A stretch of 64,000 nt of DNA from Caldalkalibacillus mannanilyticus JCM 10596 (GTDB lineage: Bacteria; Bacillota; Bacilli; Caldalkalibacillales; JCM-10596). Shown piece by piece: positions 35,995 through 45,385 of the stretch. The stretch's first letter is position 1. The number at the start of each line of letters is the position of its first letter. The notes under the pieces were generated by a model that worked only from the letters and a program-made list of their open reading frames with translations, did not search any database and was not told the DNA's origin. Made by a program: the position numbers and the translations under genes. The stretch lies in contig NZ_BAMO01000001.1 in NCBI RefSeq assembly GCF_000615945.1, forward strand, positions 124,001 through 188,000, given 5' to 3'.

Positions 35995-37184
35995 AAAAAA
36001 TAGGGTTCTTTCTCTGTATCTTTCTCTCCCTTTTTTTTACAACAGGGTGTTGGGATCGCTATGAGCTAAACGAAATCTCGATTATTACTGGTATGGCAAT
36101 AGATAAGGGTGAAACACATAAATACAAATTAACAGTGGAGGCACTCAATCCAGTTTCTCTTAATCCGATGATTGGGGGAGGAGATGACACAGCTTCCGTT
36201 ACCTTTGAAATAGAAGGGAATAGCATTGCTGAATTGCATGATAAAATCAATAAGGGATATACTCGCAGAACTCTTCTTTCTCATATGCGACTCGTCGTGA
36301 TCAGTGAGGAATTTGGAAGAGAGGGGATGCTAGAGTTCCTTGATTTTATGGAGCGAAACCGAGAAATTCGAAATGATTTCAACATCGTTTTGGCAGAAGG
36401 GTCCCCTGCTTCTGAGGTATTAAAAATAACCTATCATCTTCAGAAGGTTTCCACTTTGAAACTTTTTAGACAGCTACAAACCATGGATGAAGAGTGGGGG
36501 GGAATTCCAGATGTGCGCCTCAAGGATATGATTCGGGCATTAACGTCTCCTGGACGGGAGCCTGTGATGACAACAGTTCGAATCAAGGGATCTCCAGAAA
36601 AAGGGAATGATGCCCAAAACATAAGGAAAGTTGATCCTGATGCGATTGTTGTCTTAGATGGAATTAGCATCTTTAAAGAATTTAATTATCTAGGAGGACT
36701 TTCTCTAAATGATGCCAGAAATTATATGTGGCTGAATAATCAACTAGATAAGACGACCCTGACGATTCCTTGTGAAAATGAAAAAATCACTACAATCCGA
36801 ATTGTTGATACGAGAACTAAGGTAGAAGCAAAGTACAAAGAGGGGATTCCTCATTTTGTAGTAAAGGTGGAGAACAAAGCTCAGATGCAAGCGTATCAAT
36901 GTAAGGAAGATTACACGAAGCCTGAGATATATAATAAGTATAATATTGCCTTCTCTCGTGCGATTGAAAAAGAACTGAAGAAAACGATCCAAACAGTGCA
37001 AGAAAAATATAAAGTTGATATTTTTGGTTTTGGCGAGCATATGGAAAGGCAGGACTACCAAAATTTTAAGAAGGTGAAGGATCAGTGGAATGAGGAATTT
37101 GCAAAAGCAGAGGTAGAGGTGCAGGTAATGACCAGAATACGTCGATCAGGATTAACAACAAAATCCTTCTTAGGTGAGTTGTGA
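35991..37184 (+). CDS. Spore germination receptor C subunit, Ger(x)C lipoprotein
   Basis: A lipobox with Cys20 (FFTTGC) is followed by WDRYELNEISIITGMAIDKG, the hallmark N-terminus of GerAC proteins. The 397-residue length is normal. It is anchored on the outer face of the spore inner membrane and completes the receptor. Its start overlaps the GerA stop by 4 bp (ATGA). Confidence 0.92.
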   Translation: MKKIGFFLCIFLSLFFTTGCWDRYELNEISIITGMAIDKGETHKYKLTVEALNPVSLNPMIGGGDDTASVTFEIEGNSIAELHDKINKGYTRRTLLSHMRLVVISEEFGREGMLEFLDFMERNREIRNDFNIVLAEGSPASEVLKITYHLQKVSTLKLFRQLQTMDEEWGGIPDVRLKDMIRALTSPGREPVMTTVRIKGSPEKGNDAQNIRKVDPDAIVVLDGISIFKEFNYLGGLSLNDARNYMWLNNQLDKTTLTIPCENEKITTIRIVDTRTKVEAKYKEGIPHFVVKVENKAQMQAYQCKEDYTKPEIYNKYNIAFSRAIEKELKKTIQTVQEKYKVDIFGFGEHMERQDYQNFKKVKDQWNEEFAKAEVEVQVMTRIRRSGLTTKSFLGEL

Positions 37185-37223
37185 AATGGTTTTCTTATAC
37201 TAAGGTCATGATTTCTAAGGACA

Positions 37224-37271
37224 TGATCAAGGTGGAGGGGAATTTCACCCCTCTTACATTGATCAAAAAAT
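37224..37271. terminator. Terminator between gerC and the P5C dehydrogenase gene
   Basis: TGATCAA (37224-37230) and TTGATCA (37259-37265) enclose an inner stem GAGGGG/CCCCTC (37235-37240, 37248-37253), then AAAAAAT. It serves two convergent genes. Confidence 0.65.
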
Positions 37272-37321
37272 AAGAATAGCTAGATATTGAATCTCTGTAG
37301 AATAGTATAATAGTAATACGA

Positions 37322-38869
37322 TTAGTAAATTTCTGAAACAAGCTTGGCTTGGGTAAAGAGGTATAGGTAATCTCTGCCCCCTGCTTTAGAATCGGTTCCA
37401 GACATGTTAAATCCACCAAATGGATGAACACCCACGATAGCGCCTGTACACTTACGGTTAAAGTACAGATTCCCTACATGAAACTCTTCACGTGCTTGTT
37501 CTAGATGAGCGCGATTACGTGAGAAGACTGCCCCTGTTAAACCATATTCAGTGTTATTGGCAATATCTAGGGCATGGTCAAAGCTCTCGGCTTTGCAGAA
37601 AGCGACCACAGGACCGAAGATTTCTTCCTGCATAATTCTAGCGTCTGGAGCAACATCAGCAAAAATCGTAGGTTGGACAAAATATCCTTCATCTGAGCCT
37701 TTTTCACCACCGAGAACCAATCTTCCTTCGGTTTTACCGATTTCAATATACTCAAGAATTTTGTCTTGAGCAGCCTGATCAATCACGGGTCCCATATAGA
37801 TATCAAGATTCTTAATATCACCTAAGGTCAGCTTCTTTGTTTTTTCAACGACAAGCTGGAGAACTTCATCGTATACCTCATGATGAATTACAGCGCGAGA
37901 GCAGGCTGAACATTTTTGACCTGAAAAACCAAAAGCAGAATACATAATGCTTGTTGCGGCTAACTCTAGATCGGCATCACGATCCACCACAATGGTATCT
38001 TTTCCTCCCATCTCAGCGATCACACGCTTGATCCATTTTTGTCCTGGGGCTTTCTTCGCGGCAAGTTCATTGATTCTTAATCCTACATCACGAGAGCCTG
38101 TAAAGCTGATGTAACGTGTTAAAGGGTGTTCGACGAGGTAATCGCCCACTTCTTTTCCGCTTCCAGGTAAGAAATTAACGACTCCAGCGGGAAGACCTGC
38201 ATCTTCTAAAATCTCCATAAACTTGGCAGCGATAATAGGTGTGGTGCTAGCAGGTTTTAAGATCACTGTATTTCCCGATACCAAAGAAGCTGTTGTCATC
38301 CCTACCATAATCGCCAGTGGGAAGTTCCAAGGAGGAATCACAACTCCAACACCAAGGGGGATATAGTAGAGTTCGTTATCTTCTCCCGGAAGACGAGTTA
38401 GAGGTTGCTCTTCAGATAAGCGGATCATCTCTCTAGCATAAAACTCCATAAAGTCGATTGCTTCTGCTGTATCAGCGTCTGCTTCTGCCCAGCTCTTTCC
38501 TGATTCGTGTACGAGCCATGCTGAAAATTCATGCTTACGTCTGCGCAATATAGCTGCTGCTTTAAAGAGGTAACGAGCACGCTGAGGTCCGGGAACATTT
38601 TTCCACTGCTCAAAGGTTTGAGCTGCCGCTTGCATCGCTTGTTCAGCAAGAGCTTGATCTGCTTTCGATACTCTTCCTACAACCTCTGCTTTTTTAGAGG
38701 GATTGACAGAGGTGATCTTCTCTTCGGTGGTGATTCGTTGTCCATTAATAATTAATGGGTAGTCTTGACCCAATTGGCTTTCTACTAATTGTAAGGCGTT
38801 TTGAAACTCTTGTTGATTTTTTTCATCTTTAAAATTTGTGAATGGTTCTGGACGATAATCAATAAGCAT
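37322..38869 (-). CDS. rocA: 1-pyrroline-5-carboxylate dehydrogenase
   Basis: This aldehyde dehydrogenase oxidises glutamate semialdehyde (from proline or arginine) to glutamate with NAD. It has [22 protein letters not shown], the Glu in AEMGGKD, and the catalytic Cys in [10 protein letters not shown]. An upstream in-frame start exists, but ATG 38869 (515 residues) follows AAAGGAG. The sigma-54 promoter upstream matches how roc genes are controlled in Bacillus subtilis, where SigL and RocR act. No RocR gene is in the window. Confidence 0.93.
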   Translation of the reverse strand: MLIDYRPEPFTNFKDEKNQQEFQNALQLVESQLGQDYPLIINGQRITTEEKITSVNPSKKAEVVGRVSKADQALAEQAMQAAAQTFEQWKNVPGPQRARYLFKAAAILRRRKHEFSAWLVHESGKSWAEADADTAEAIDFMEFYAREMIRLSEEQPLTRLPGEDNELYYIPLGVGVVIPPWNFPLAIMVGMTTASLVSGNTVILKPASTTPIIAAKFMEILEDAGLPAGVVNFLPGSGKEVGDYLVEHPLTRYISFTGSRDVGLRINELAAKKAPGQKWIKRVIAEMGGKDTIVVDRDADLELAATSIMYSAFGFSGQKCSACSRAVIHHEVYDEVLQLVVEKTKKLTLGDIKNLDIYMGPVIDQAAQDKILEYIEIGKTEGRLVLGGEKGSDEGYFVQPTIFADVAPDARIMQEEIFGPVVAFCKAESFDHALDIANNTEYGLTGAVFSRNRAHLEQAREEFHVGNLYFNRKCTGAIVGVHPFGGFNMSGTDSKAGGRDYLYLFTQAKLVSEIY

Positions 38870-38911
38870 TTTTTCAACTCTCCTTTTTTCTATAAGCTTA
38901 TCTAACATTTA

Positions 38912-38927
38912 AGCAATAATCATGCCA
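38912..38927 (-). promoter_or_regulatory. Sigma-54 (SigL) -24/-12 promoter of rocA
   Basis: On the minus strand the sequence TGGCATGATTATTGCT has GG and GC dinucleotides 10 bp apart and matches TGGCAC-N5-TTGC closely. Transcription would start near 38900, about 30 bp before the rocA start codon. Confidence 0.8.
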
Positions 38928-39071
38928 GCTTGCTGAAAGAGAAGAATGACGATGAAGAGGGAATAAAAGGATGAATGAAAAGGTTAATGTGTAAAATAAA
39001 TTGACATTACGCCCAAAAGTGTAAACAAAAAATACAATTATGTAAAATAAAAGAGAAGGGAGAAAGAGAAG

Positions 39072-39470
39072 ATGAAAAAGGTGATTGTCGTTGGAGCCGT
39101 TATAGAAAATCCAAGGGGAGAAATCCTATGTGCGTTACGCTCTCCAGACATGTCTATGCCTGATTATTGGGAGTTTCCTGGGGGCAAGGTAGAGGAGGGG
39201 GAATCGTATGAAGTGGCTTTAAAAAGAGAAATTCGAGAGGAGTTAGGCTGTGAAATTGACGTTTTAGAGAAGATCATAGATGTCGAGCACGTCTATGAAA
39301 AGGTTCTCGTTCATTTACATACATATTGGGCAAGCATAAGTGGAGGAGAGCCCAAAGCAAGAGAGCATGCAGAGCTTCGTTGGGTAGCGAAGGAAAGTTT
39401 AGCTGCTCTTCGCTGGGCTCCGGCAGATCTTCCTACCTTAGAAATCGTTCAAAATAGTTTCACAAGATAA
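39072..39470 (+). CDS. Nudix hydrolase, 8-oxo-dGTPase (MutT)-like
   Basis: The 132-residue enzyme has a complete Nudix box: GGKVEEGESYEVALKREIREELG spans about residues 37-59, with REIREELG as its core. The start VIVVGAVIENPRGEIL and WEFPGGK are typical of MutT-like pyrophosphohydrolases that clean nucleotide pools. Start ATG follows GGGAG. It is divergent from rocA. Confidence 0.88.
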   Translation: MKKVIVVGAVIENPRGEILCALRSPDMSMPDYWEFPGGKVEEGESYEVALKREIREELGCEIDVLEKIIDVEHVYEKVLVHLHTYWASISGGEPKAREHAELRWVAKESLAALRWAPADLPTLEIVQNSFTR

Positions 39471-39474
39471 GAAA

Positions 39475-39493
39475 GGCGACCCTAATGGTCGCC
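39475..39493. terminator. Bidirectional hairpin between the Nudix gene and a chemoreceptor gene
   Basis: GGCGACC (39475-39481) pairs with GGTCGCC (39487-39493). On the minus strand TTTCTT follows. The same stem occurs at 30150-30170. Confidence 0.65.
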
Positions 39494-39509
39494 AAAGAAT
39501 CTTGCTATT

Positions 39510-41207
39510 TTATTCCTTTTCTTCTGCCTTGGAAGCTTCATTTCCTTCATCCTGTGCCTCTAAGCGGAAGGTGGATACTGTTTTATTTAGTTCCTCAGTT
39601 AATTCGCGTAGGGAAGTTACTTTTTGAACCATCACGCCAAAAAGGTGAAGCTGTTCGTTGGTTGAGGCGGAGATTTCTTCGCTTCCTGCTGCTGTTTCTT
39701 CGACTACTGCGCTGATACTTTCTACGTTTTGTAGGATGGTTTCTCCACGTACTTTCGAGCCGTTCACATCTTGTGCTAACGCATCTAGGACCGTAGCAAT
39801 CCCACTCACTTTGTCTTCAACCTTAGCAAAGGATTCAAGAGTGATATTCATACTCTGTGTTTGTTCTTCACTTATCTTAACACCGCTCTCAACAGAACGT
39901 GAGATATTGTGGAGTCCTTCCTTAATGAGTGCAACCATGTCAAAGATGTGATTCGTAGCTTGTGCCGATTCTTCTGCGAGCTTACGAACTTCATCGGCTA
40001 CAACAGCGAATCCTTTTCCTGCTTCTCCTGCTCTAGCAGCTTCGATCGCTGCATTTAATGCCAATAGATTGGTTTGCCCTGCAATACTGGACACTGCGTT
40101 TGCCATGTCTTGAATTTGGGCGGCATATCCTGTGAACGCGAGGGTTGATTGTTCAATTTCTTTAGTCGCTGCAATGTTCTCTTGTAGTAATTCTTTTTGC
40201 TTCTCAATTGCTTTTTTTCCAGAAGAAATAGCTTGATTTGCACTGGTGCTATAGTCTACGGATTGACTAACACGTTCCACATTCCTCGAAGCTTCCTGAT
40301 CCATTTGTTCAAGGAGTGTGACTGAATCCTGTAGATCTGCTGAGATGTTTTGTGCTCCTGAGGATAATTCTTCTGTTGACACCGCAATTTGATTACTGAT
40401 CTCTGTTAAAGTTCTGTTTTCTTGCTCTAACTCTTTAGAGAATCGTTCTACATTCTTACTTGTTAGGTCAATGGATAGCAGTAGGGATGTAACCTGTTCC
40501 GTCATTTTTGTAAAGGAACGATTAAGCAGACCAATTTCATCGTTCTTGGCATAATAAACATGTTCAATGACGAGATTACCAGATGCGATTTCTTCTGCAT
40601 TTTGAGCAATTTTGGTTAGTGGTTTGGTGATACTGTTTGTCATTCTTAGAATGACGATTGTCGAAACAACAACTAAGAAAATACTGCCGAAGATCGCGAA
40701 ATAAATAATAAATTGAATCTTCGATTTTAGATCTTCTTGTAGGAAATGATAGTACTCAAACGTATTCTTTTTTAGAAGGTAAAGATCATTGGCAATGCCC
40801 TTGGTACGGATGGATTGCTTCTGAATCTCTGGTGCACTTTGATTCTGTAGGGCAACTTCAGCTTCTTGAAAGAGAGTATTAAACTTAGCATGTGCTTTGT
40901 CTAGAAGAGGCTTTTCTGGGCTGCCTGCTAGCAAATGTCCAGCTTCTTCGAATAATTGCTTGGTTTTTTCTAATACATGGGTGCTGTTATTTCTATTTCC
41001 TTCCGTTGGATTAAAGGCATAGTTATTCAAGCTTTGTCTGGTAATCTCAACATTCAAATCCAACTCTTGAACAGCAATAAGGATGTTTACATAATCTTGG
41101 TTCGATGCTTGTATGGATATCATTCGAACAATGATAAAAGCAATCATGGCAATGATGAGCCCCATGGATAGCAGGGTGTTTAACAGTATTTTTCGTTTAA
41201 TAGTCAT
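39510..41207 (-). CDS. Methyl-accepting chemotaxis protein
   Basis: The 565-residue receptor has an N-terminal helix (about 10-28), an extracellular four-helix-type sensor (about 30-170), a second membrane helix (about 175-195), HAMP and a signalling domain. The hairpin tip is [44 protein letters not shown] precedes the start, 37 bp after the stop of a BMP-family lipoprotein gene. A sigma-D promoter drives both. The lipoprotein may present its ligand to this receptor. Confidence 0.92.
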   Translation of the reverse strand: MTIKRKILLNTLLSMGLIIAMIAFIIVRMISIQASNQDYVNILIAVQELDLNVEITRQSLNNYAFNPTEGNRNNSTHVLEKTKQLFEEAGHLLAGSPEKPLLDKAHAKFNTLFQEAEVALQNQSAPEIQKQSIRTKGIANDLYLLKKNTFEYYHFLQEDLKSKIQFIIYFAIFGSIFLVVVSTIVILRMTNSITKPLTKIAQNAEEIASGNLVIEHVYYAKNDEIGLLNRSFTKMTEQVTSLLLSIDLTSKNVERFSKELEQENRTLTEISNQIAVSTEELSSGAQNISADLQDSVTLLEQMDQEASRNVERVSQSVDYSTSANQAISSGKKAIEKQKELLQENIAATKEIEQSTLAFTGYAAQIQDMANAVSSIAGQTNLLALNAAIEAARAGEAGKGFAVVADEVRKLAEESAQATNHIFDMVALIKEGLHNISRSVESGVKISEEQTQSMNITLESFAKVEDKVSGIATVLDALAQDVNGSKVRGETILQNVESISAVVEETAAGSEEISASTNEQLHLFGVMVQKVTSLRELTEELNKTVSTFRLEAQDEGNEASKAEEKE

Positions 41208-41244
41208 GCTGATTCTCCTTCGTCTGACGTGTAATCGTATGGGT

Positions 41245-42216
41245 TTAACGGTTGGTAATATGTTGGGTTGCTTGCTCTATTTTTTGTTCTAACTCACGCA
41301 CAGAGTCTATTAATCGGAGAGGAGCTAAGCCAACGCCCTCTTCCTTTAAGCCTAGCTCGATATGACCCGAAGGAATGGTCTTGGTTTCTAGGTATTCTTT
41401 GATCAGGTTGTAGATGGACACATCAATGTTTTTCATCATTGATGTAATGACCGCTTTTTCAGCATAGAAATATTGATCACTATCGACTCCAATGGCGTAT
41501 ACATTTCGTTGTTCTGCTTTTTGTAAAACACCCACACCTGTGAATCCTGCTGCTGAGTAGAGAACATCTGCCTGTTTTGTAATCATTTCATCAGCCAGTT
41601 TACCTCCAAGCTGGTCATCACTGAAGCTGCCTGCATACTCAATATAGATGTTGATATCAGGATCAACGGATTTCACGCCTTGAACAAAGCCTGTAGCAAA
41701 TTTGTTAATGACAGGGACATCTGCTCCTCCAATAAAGCCAACGGTTTTGGTTTGAGTGGTTAAGGCTGCCACAACCCCTGCTAAATAACTTCCCTCATCT
41801 TCTTTGAAGGTAATTGAGGTAATGTTATCAAGATCAGATACGGAATCAATTAATAGGAACTTCTGTTCTGGAAATTCCTTGGCTACTATTTCTAAAGGCT
41901 CTTGAATCATAAAACCTAATCCTACAACGACATCATGCCCTTCTAGGACGAGCTCTTTTAAGCCTTGCTCATAGGTTTCGCTATCGTGTAACTCTCGATA
42001 ATCAAACAGGATGCCTAATTCATCACGTGCTCTTTCCAAGCCGTTAAAGGCAAGATCAGAAAAGGATTGGTCTCCTAGTCCAGTATCAGATAACATCACT
42101 CCGACAGTAAATGAGTCTTCTGTTGATATGTTTTTTTCTGCTGAAGTACATCCCCCGAGTGTCGTAGCTACGATGAAAACGATAATAAGAAAATAAAGGC
42201 GAAATCGGTGCTGCAT
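41245..42216 (-). CDS. BMP-family (Med/PnrA-like) solute-binding lipoprotein
   Basis: A lipobox with Cys23 (TTLGGC) is followed by a BMP/PnrA binding domain, with [20 protein letters not shown] at its start, [19 protein letters not shown], and [17 protein letters not shown]. Relatives bind nucleosides, or act as the Med competence regulator. No permease or ATPase gene is nearby. The partner is a chemoreceptor in the same operon, so detection rather than uptake is likely. Confidence 0.88.
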   Translation of the reverse strand: MQHRFRLYFLIIVFIVATTLGGCTSAEKNISTEDSFTVGVMLSDTGLGDQSFSDLAFNGLERARDELGILFDYRELHDSETYEQGLKELVLEGHDVVVGLGFMIQEPLEIVAKEFPEQKFLLIDSVSDLDNITSITFKEDEGSYLAGVVAALTTQTKTVGFIGGADVPVINKFATGFVQGVKSVDPDINIYIEYAGSFSDDQLGGKLADEMITKQADVLYSAAGFTGVGVLQKAEQRNVYAIGVDSDQYFYAEKAVITSMMKNIDVSIYNLIKEYLETKTIPSGHIELGLKEEGVGLAPLRLIDSVRELEQKIEQATQHITNR

Positions 42217-42262
42217 TCTTATAAAGCCCCTCTCTGAAAATAATAGATATGAACATAGTTTT

Positions 42263-42290
42263 ATATCGGAATGGTCATGTCCCCGATTTA
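42263..42290 (-). promoter_or_regulatory. Sigma-D promoter of the BMP-chemoreceptor operon
   Basis: On the minus strand TAAA (42287-42290) is followed after 16 bp by TCCGATAT (42263-42270), close to TAAA-N15-GCCGATAT. It lies about 47 bp before the lipoprotein start. Confidence 0.75.
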
Positions 42291-42357
42291 GTCCTATTCA
42301 TACGATTATTTGACTCTTTTATGAAGAGAGGAGAAGGAGGAGCCTTTATATTTTTTG

Positions 42358-42993
42358 TTAAGATGATTTGAAGGTGGATTCTTTTTTTGCTTGCTGATTA
42401 AGTAGCCCTATAAAATGTGGTAAGCCTTCTTGAATTAAGAGATCAAGAACTTCATACATCCCTTCCTGATCCGTATCCGTTTTTAACAGGGTTTGTAGAA
42501 CGACTCCATCTACTCCTGCCATAATCCACGTAGCTAGTGGACGACTCAAGCGATGCTCTTCTAAACCATAGGTGTTCTGAAGGACCTCTTTGATTGCTGT
42601 GATCCATTGTTGATATTTTTCATTAAATTTTATTTGCAATTCTTCGTTACCAGTAATAATTTCATTCATCAATTGAAATTGAAGTCTGCTTTCCGTTTGT
42701 TTTGTGAAGCGTTCCAGAGTTGCATCATAAATAGTTGATTTCATCTCTTCCTTGGTCATGTTTTGTGCTTTTGTTTTTTCTGCGGTTTGAATCGTCCCAT
42801 TTAAGCTTTGATCTAATAATTCATAGAGAATTTCTTCTTTAGATTGATAGTAGTGATAGATGGCTCCCGTACTCAGTCCGGCGACCTTGGCAATTTCACG
42901 AATGGTCGCTTTGTTCCCTCCTTGTTGACTCACCACGTAGGCAGCCGCTTTCATAATTCTGTATTTGGCATCCTCTGAAGGAAGTTTTCCCAT
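42358..42993 (-). CDS. TetR/AcrR-family transcriptional repressor
   Basis: The N-terminal helix-turn-helix (ATIREIAKVAGLSTGAIYHYYQSKEEIL, about 25-52) is typical of TetR regulators, and the rest is a ligand-binding helical domain. The ATG at 42999 leaves only 1 nt after GGAGG, so ATG 42993 is preferred. It is divergent from a membrane protein gene, and a palindrome between them is a likely operator. The ligand is unknown. Confidence 0.88.
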   Translation of the reverse strand: MGKLPSEDAKYRIMKAAAYVVSQQGGNKATIREIAKVAGLSTGAIYHYYQSKEEILYELLDQSLNGTIQTAEKTKAQNMTKEEMKSTIYDATLERFTKQTESRLQFQLMNEIITGNEELQIKFNEKYQQWITAIKEVLQNTYGLEEHRLSRPLATWIMAGVDGVVLQTLLKTDTDQEGMYEVLDLLIQEGLPHFIGLLNQQAKKESTFKSS

Positions 42994-43101
42994 TTCCATA
43001 CCTCCGAAATATAACAGCGTTTTCTATAACAATAACATTTTTTGGACAAGTAATAAAAATAATAAACATGAATTGACGAGCATTTAAAAACATGATAACC
43101 T

Positions 43102-43173
43102 TTTCATAACGAACGTTCGGTATGTTATAGCGCGTTTGTAATATTTCAAATTTATTATGTGAAATAATTCACA
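43102..43173. promoter_or_regulatory. Operator palindromes between tetR and the membrane protein gene
   Basis: CGAACGTTCG (43110-43119), flanked by ATAAC and GTTAT, forms an extended palindrome that suits a TetR repressor. TGTGAAATAATTCACA (43158-43173) is an Fnr/Rex-type palindrome of the same form as the two at nirB, 51 bp before the start codon. Confidence 0.65.
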
Positions 43174-43223
43174 AATTTTATCTCGTTCAATCCTTACATT
43201 CATCTAAGAAGGAGGTAGTAAAA

Positions 43224-44078
43224 ATGAGTATTCCTATCTGGCAGTATGTTATTTCGATGACAAGCTATATTGTATTTCTTATTCTGGCTATTGGTTTTAT
43301 GAGGAAAAAGCCTAAATTTGCTTTAGTGTTATGGGTTATTATGCTCTTTACCTTTCCACTCTGGAATCTTGAAGGATGGTTTCGCTGGGTTAAAACATTA
43401 AGTGTCATGATTCCGATCGTTTTCTTATCACTAGCACGATTCGCTTACCTTGATCAGAGACCAGGAAGGTTCTGGGAGGCTCTCCGACGACCTTGGGTGC
43501 GTTGGACGTTTTATGGAGTATGGTTTTTAAATATTGCTGAAGCCTCAATTAAGGATGTTACTCTAGGGAACTATTGGAATGCCCTGGCAGGCTTCTTACT
43601 ATGTGTAACCATTCCTTTTGCGGACAAGTATTGGGAGTTTTCACGAAAGGAGCATGGTGATTTACATGCGTATACTACTGGCACCTATAACTTTCTGTAT
43701 ACGAGCTGGAATATGTGCTTCGTGTATGCTGAAAGCCCCACATTTTTCTTCAGTACAGTGTGTATTCTGCTTGCAGCAGAATTGTATCCCATCATCAAAC
43801 GAAGACCCGAGCTTTATGTGATTTCTCGTGCGTATACGTTAGCCATTCACCTTGCATTGCGAGCCATTTTTCCGGGATTATTTCCGTTTCTCATGAACTC
43901 ACAAGCATTTTACAATCCACAGGTTTTAGCTTATTGGGGAATGCTGAATGGTCTGTTATGTATTCCATTTGTGTTCTGGCATATGTGGCAGCTTCACACT
44001 GGAAAAGCTGAAAATAGCTTTCGACGCAGGTCTTCGCCTATTCATAAAGAAAAAGGTGCCGAAGCCCTCTCTTCGTAA
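43224..44078 (+). CDS. Polytopic membrane protein of unknown function
   Basis: The 284-residue protein has about seven to eight hydrophobic segments and many Trp and aromatic residues (WNLEGWFRWVK, YTSWNMCFVYAESP, FWHMWQLH). The C-terminal tail is charged. No family was recognised with confidence. AGGAGG precedes the ATG. Its promoter region carries a TetR-type operator and an Fnr/Rex-type site, so it may respond to low oxygen or redox change as well as to a small ligand. Confidence 0.65.
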   Translation: MSIPIWQYVISMTSYIVFLILAIGFMRKKPKFALVLWVIMLFTFPLWNLEGWFRWVKTLSVMIPIVFLSLARFAYLDQRPGRFWEALRRPWVRWTFYGVWFLNIAEASIKDVTLGNYWNALAGFLLCVTIPFADKYWEFSRKEHGDLHAYTTGTYNFLYTSWNMCFVYAESPTFFFSTVCILLAAELYPIIKRRPELYVISRAYTLAIHLALRAIFPGLFPFLMNSQAFYNPQVLAYWGMLNGLLCIPFVFWHMWQLHTGKAENSFRRRSSPIHKEKGAEALSS

Positions 44079-44197
44079 CTTGTGTTCTTTCGCTCTCCTC
44101 TGCTGTGGTCTCCCCTCCAGCCCTTTATTTGAAAAAATTTGCTCCTTTCCTCTAGGAAAAGATACAATATTAGATAATTAGGGAGGAGGTGAGACCT

Positions 44198-44874
44198 ATG
44201 ACAGGTCTTATGGGGGGATTTTATCGTATCTCCGAATGGATCATGCGTTTTTCGGTAATCAATATTTTATGGATTCTTAGTAATTTACCCATTGTGTATT
44301 TAGTCATTTCTGTTCTGTATTCGGAAACAGTTCCTCAGCTTATTACTCTGCTGTTAACAATCGCCTTACTTGCTCCATTTTTATTTTTTCCAGCAACAAC
44401 CGCTATGTTTGGAGTTGTTCGTAAATGGATCATGGGAGAAGAGGAGATTCCTCTCGTGAAATCCTTTTGGAAATATTATAAGGAGAATTATAAGAAAAGC
44501 TTCATTGGAGGCTGGATCTTAGTCCCTGCTTGGGTGGTCTGGATTGTTGATTATGTTTACTTTTCACAAATGTTTTCTTTCTTTATCTATTTTTTCATTG
44601 TCGGCTCTATTTTCCTGTATATCCTGACTCTCTATTTCTTTTGTAACCTAGTCCATTTGGAGATTTCTATGTGGGCAATGATAAAAAACTCGGTGCTGCT
44701 TTCTTTAGGAAATCCTCTGAACACGTTAGCATTAGGTTGATTCATACAGGGATTGTCTATGTTAGCTTATATATGTACCCCTTTTTAATCCCGTTTTTCT
44801 CTGGTTCCATCGCTGCCTATCTTTCATTTGCTCTTTTCTATCGAGCCATTTCCAAATGGATTGTAAAAAAGTGA
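44198..44874 (+). CDS. DUF624 (YesL-like) membrane protein, frameshifted
   Basis: The frame starting at ATG 44198 (GGAGG upstream) has the DUF624 pattern with ISEWIMRFSVINILWILSNLP at the start and FFPATTAMFGVVRKWIMGEEE, and about five helices. It stops at LNTLALG. The other frame continues with LIHTGIVYVSLYMYPFLIPF to 44874. One missing base near 44728-44740 explains this. The rebuilt length is about 225 residues, normal for the family. YesL-type proteins often sit near carbohydrate uptake genes, but none are here. Confidence 0.78.
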
Positions 44875-44924
44875 TTGACAATGATAACCATTATCACTTA
44901 GTATGTAGTTGATAACAGTTATCA
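44875..44924 (+). promoter_or_regulatory. Promoter with two Fur boxes for the flavodoxin gene
   Basis: TTGACA at 44875-44880 is a perfect -35, and TAGTAT at 44899-44904 is a possible -10. TGATAACCATTATCA (44882-44896) and TGATAACAGTTATCA (44910-44924) are Fur-type 7-1-7 palindromes, one between the hexamers and one after the start site. Strong iron repression is expected. Confidence 0.88.
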
Positions 44925-44939
44925 TTAGGAGGAAGAAAA

Positions 44940-45383
44940 ATGTCTAAAAAAGTGGCTATCATATATGCGAGTATGTCTGGAAATACGGAGGATATTGCAA
45001 CTGAGGTTTCAAAGCATTTGGAACCATTTGAATTTGAGATGCTTGAAATGGAGAATTTAGATGCCTCTGTTGTAGTAGATTATGATGGAATCTTATTGGG
45101 GACATATACTTGGGGCGATGGAGATTTACCCTACGAAGCAGAAGAATTTCATGATCAATTGGATGAGATTGATTTAAGCGGAAAAGTAGTGGGGTGCTTT
45201 GGTTCGGGAGATCATGCCTATCCATTGTTCTGTGAAGCAGTGAATCATTTTCAAAATAAGGTGATTGAACGAGGGGCAACAGTCGTGCAAGAGAGCTTAA
45301 AGATTGAATTAGCTCCAGAGAGTGAAGAAGATCTGGAGCAGTGCAAGAGCTTCGCCCTTCAATTCGTTCAATTGTTAACATAA
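44940..45383 (+). CDS. Flavodoxin
   Basis: This 147-residue FMN protein replaces ferredoxin as electron carrier when iron is short. The phosphate loop SMSGNTEDIA is at residues 11-20, and the isoalloxazine loops are TYTWGDGDLP and GSGDHAYPLFC. AGGAGG precedes the ATG. Two Fur boxes upstream agree with induction under iron limitation. The next gene starts 2 bp after its stop. Confidence 0.93.
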   Translation: MSKKVAIIYASMSGNTEDIATEVSKHLEPFEFEMLEMENLDASVVVDYDGILLGTYTWGDGDLPYEAEEFHDQLDEIDLSGKVVGCFGSGDHAYPLFCEAVNHFQNKVIERGATVVQESLKIELAPESEEDLEQCKSFALQFVQLLT

Positions 45384-45385
45384 GT

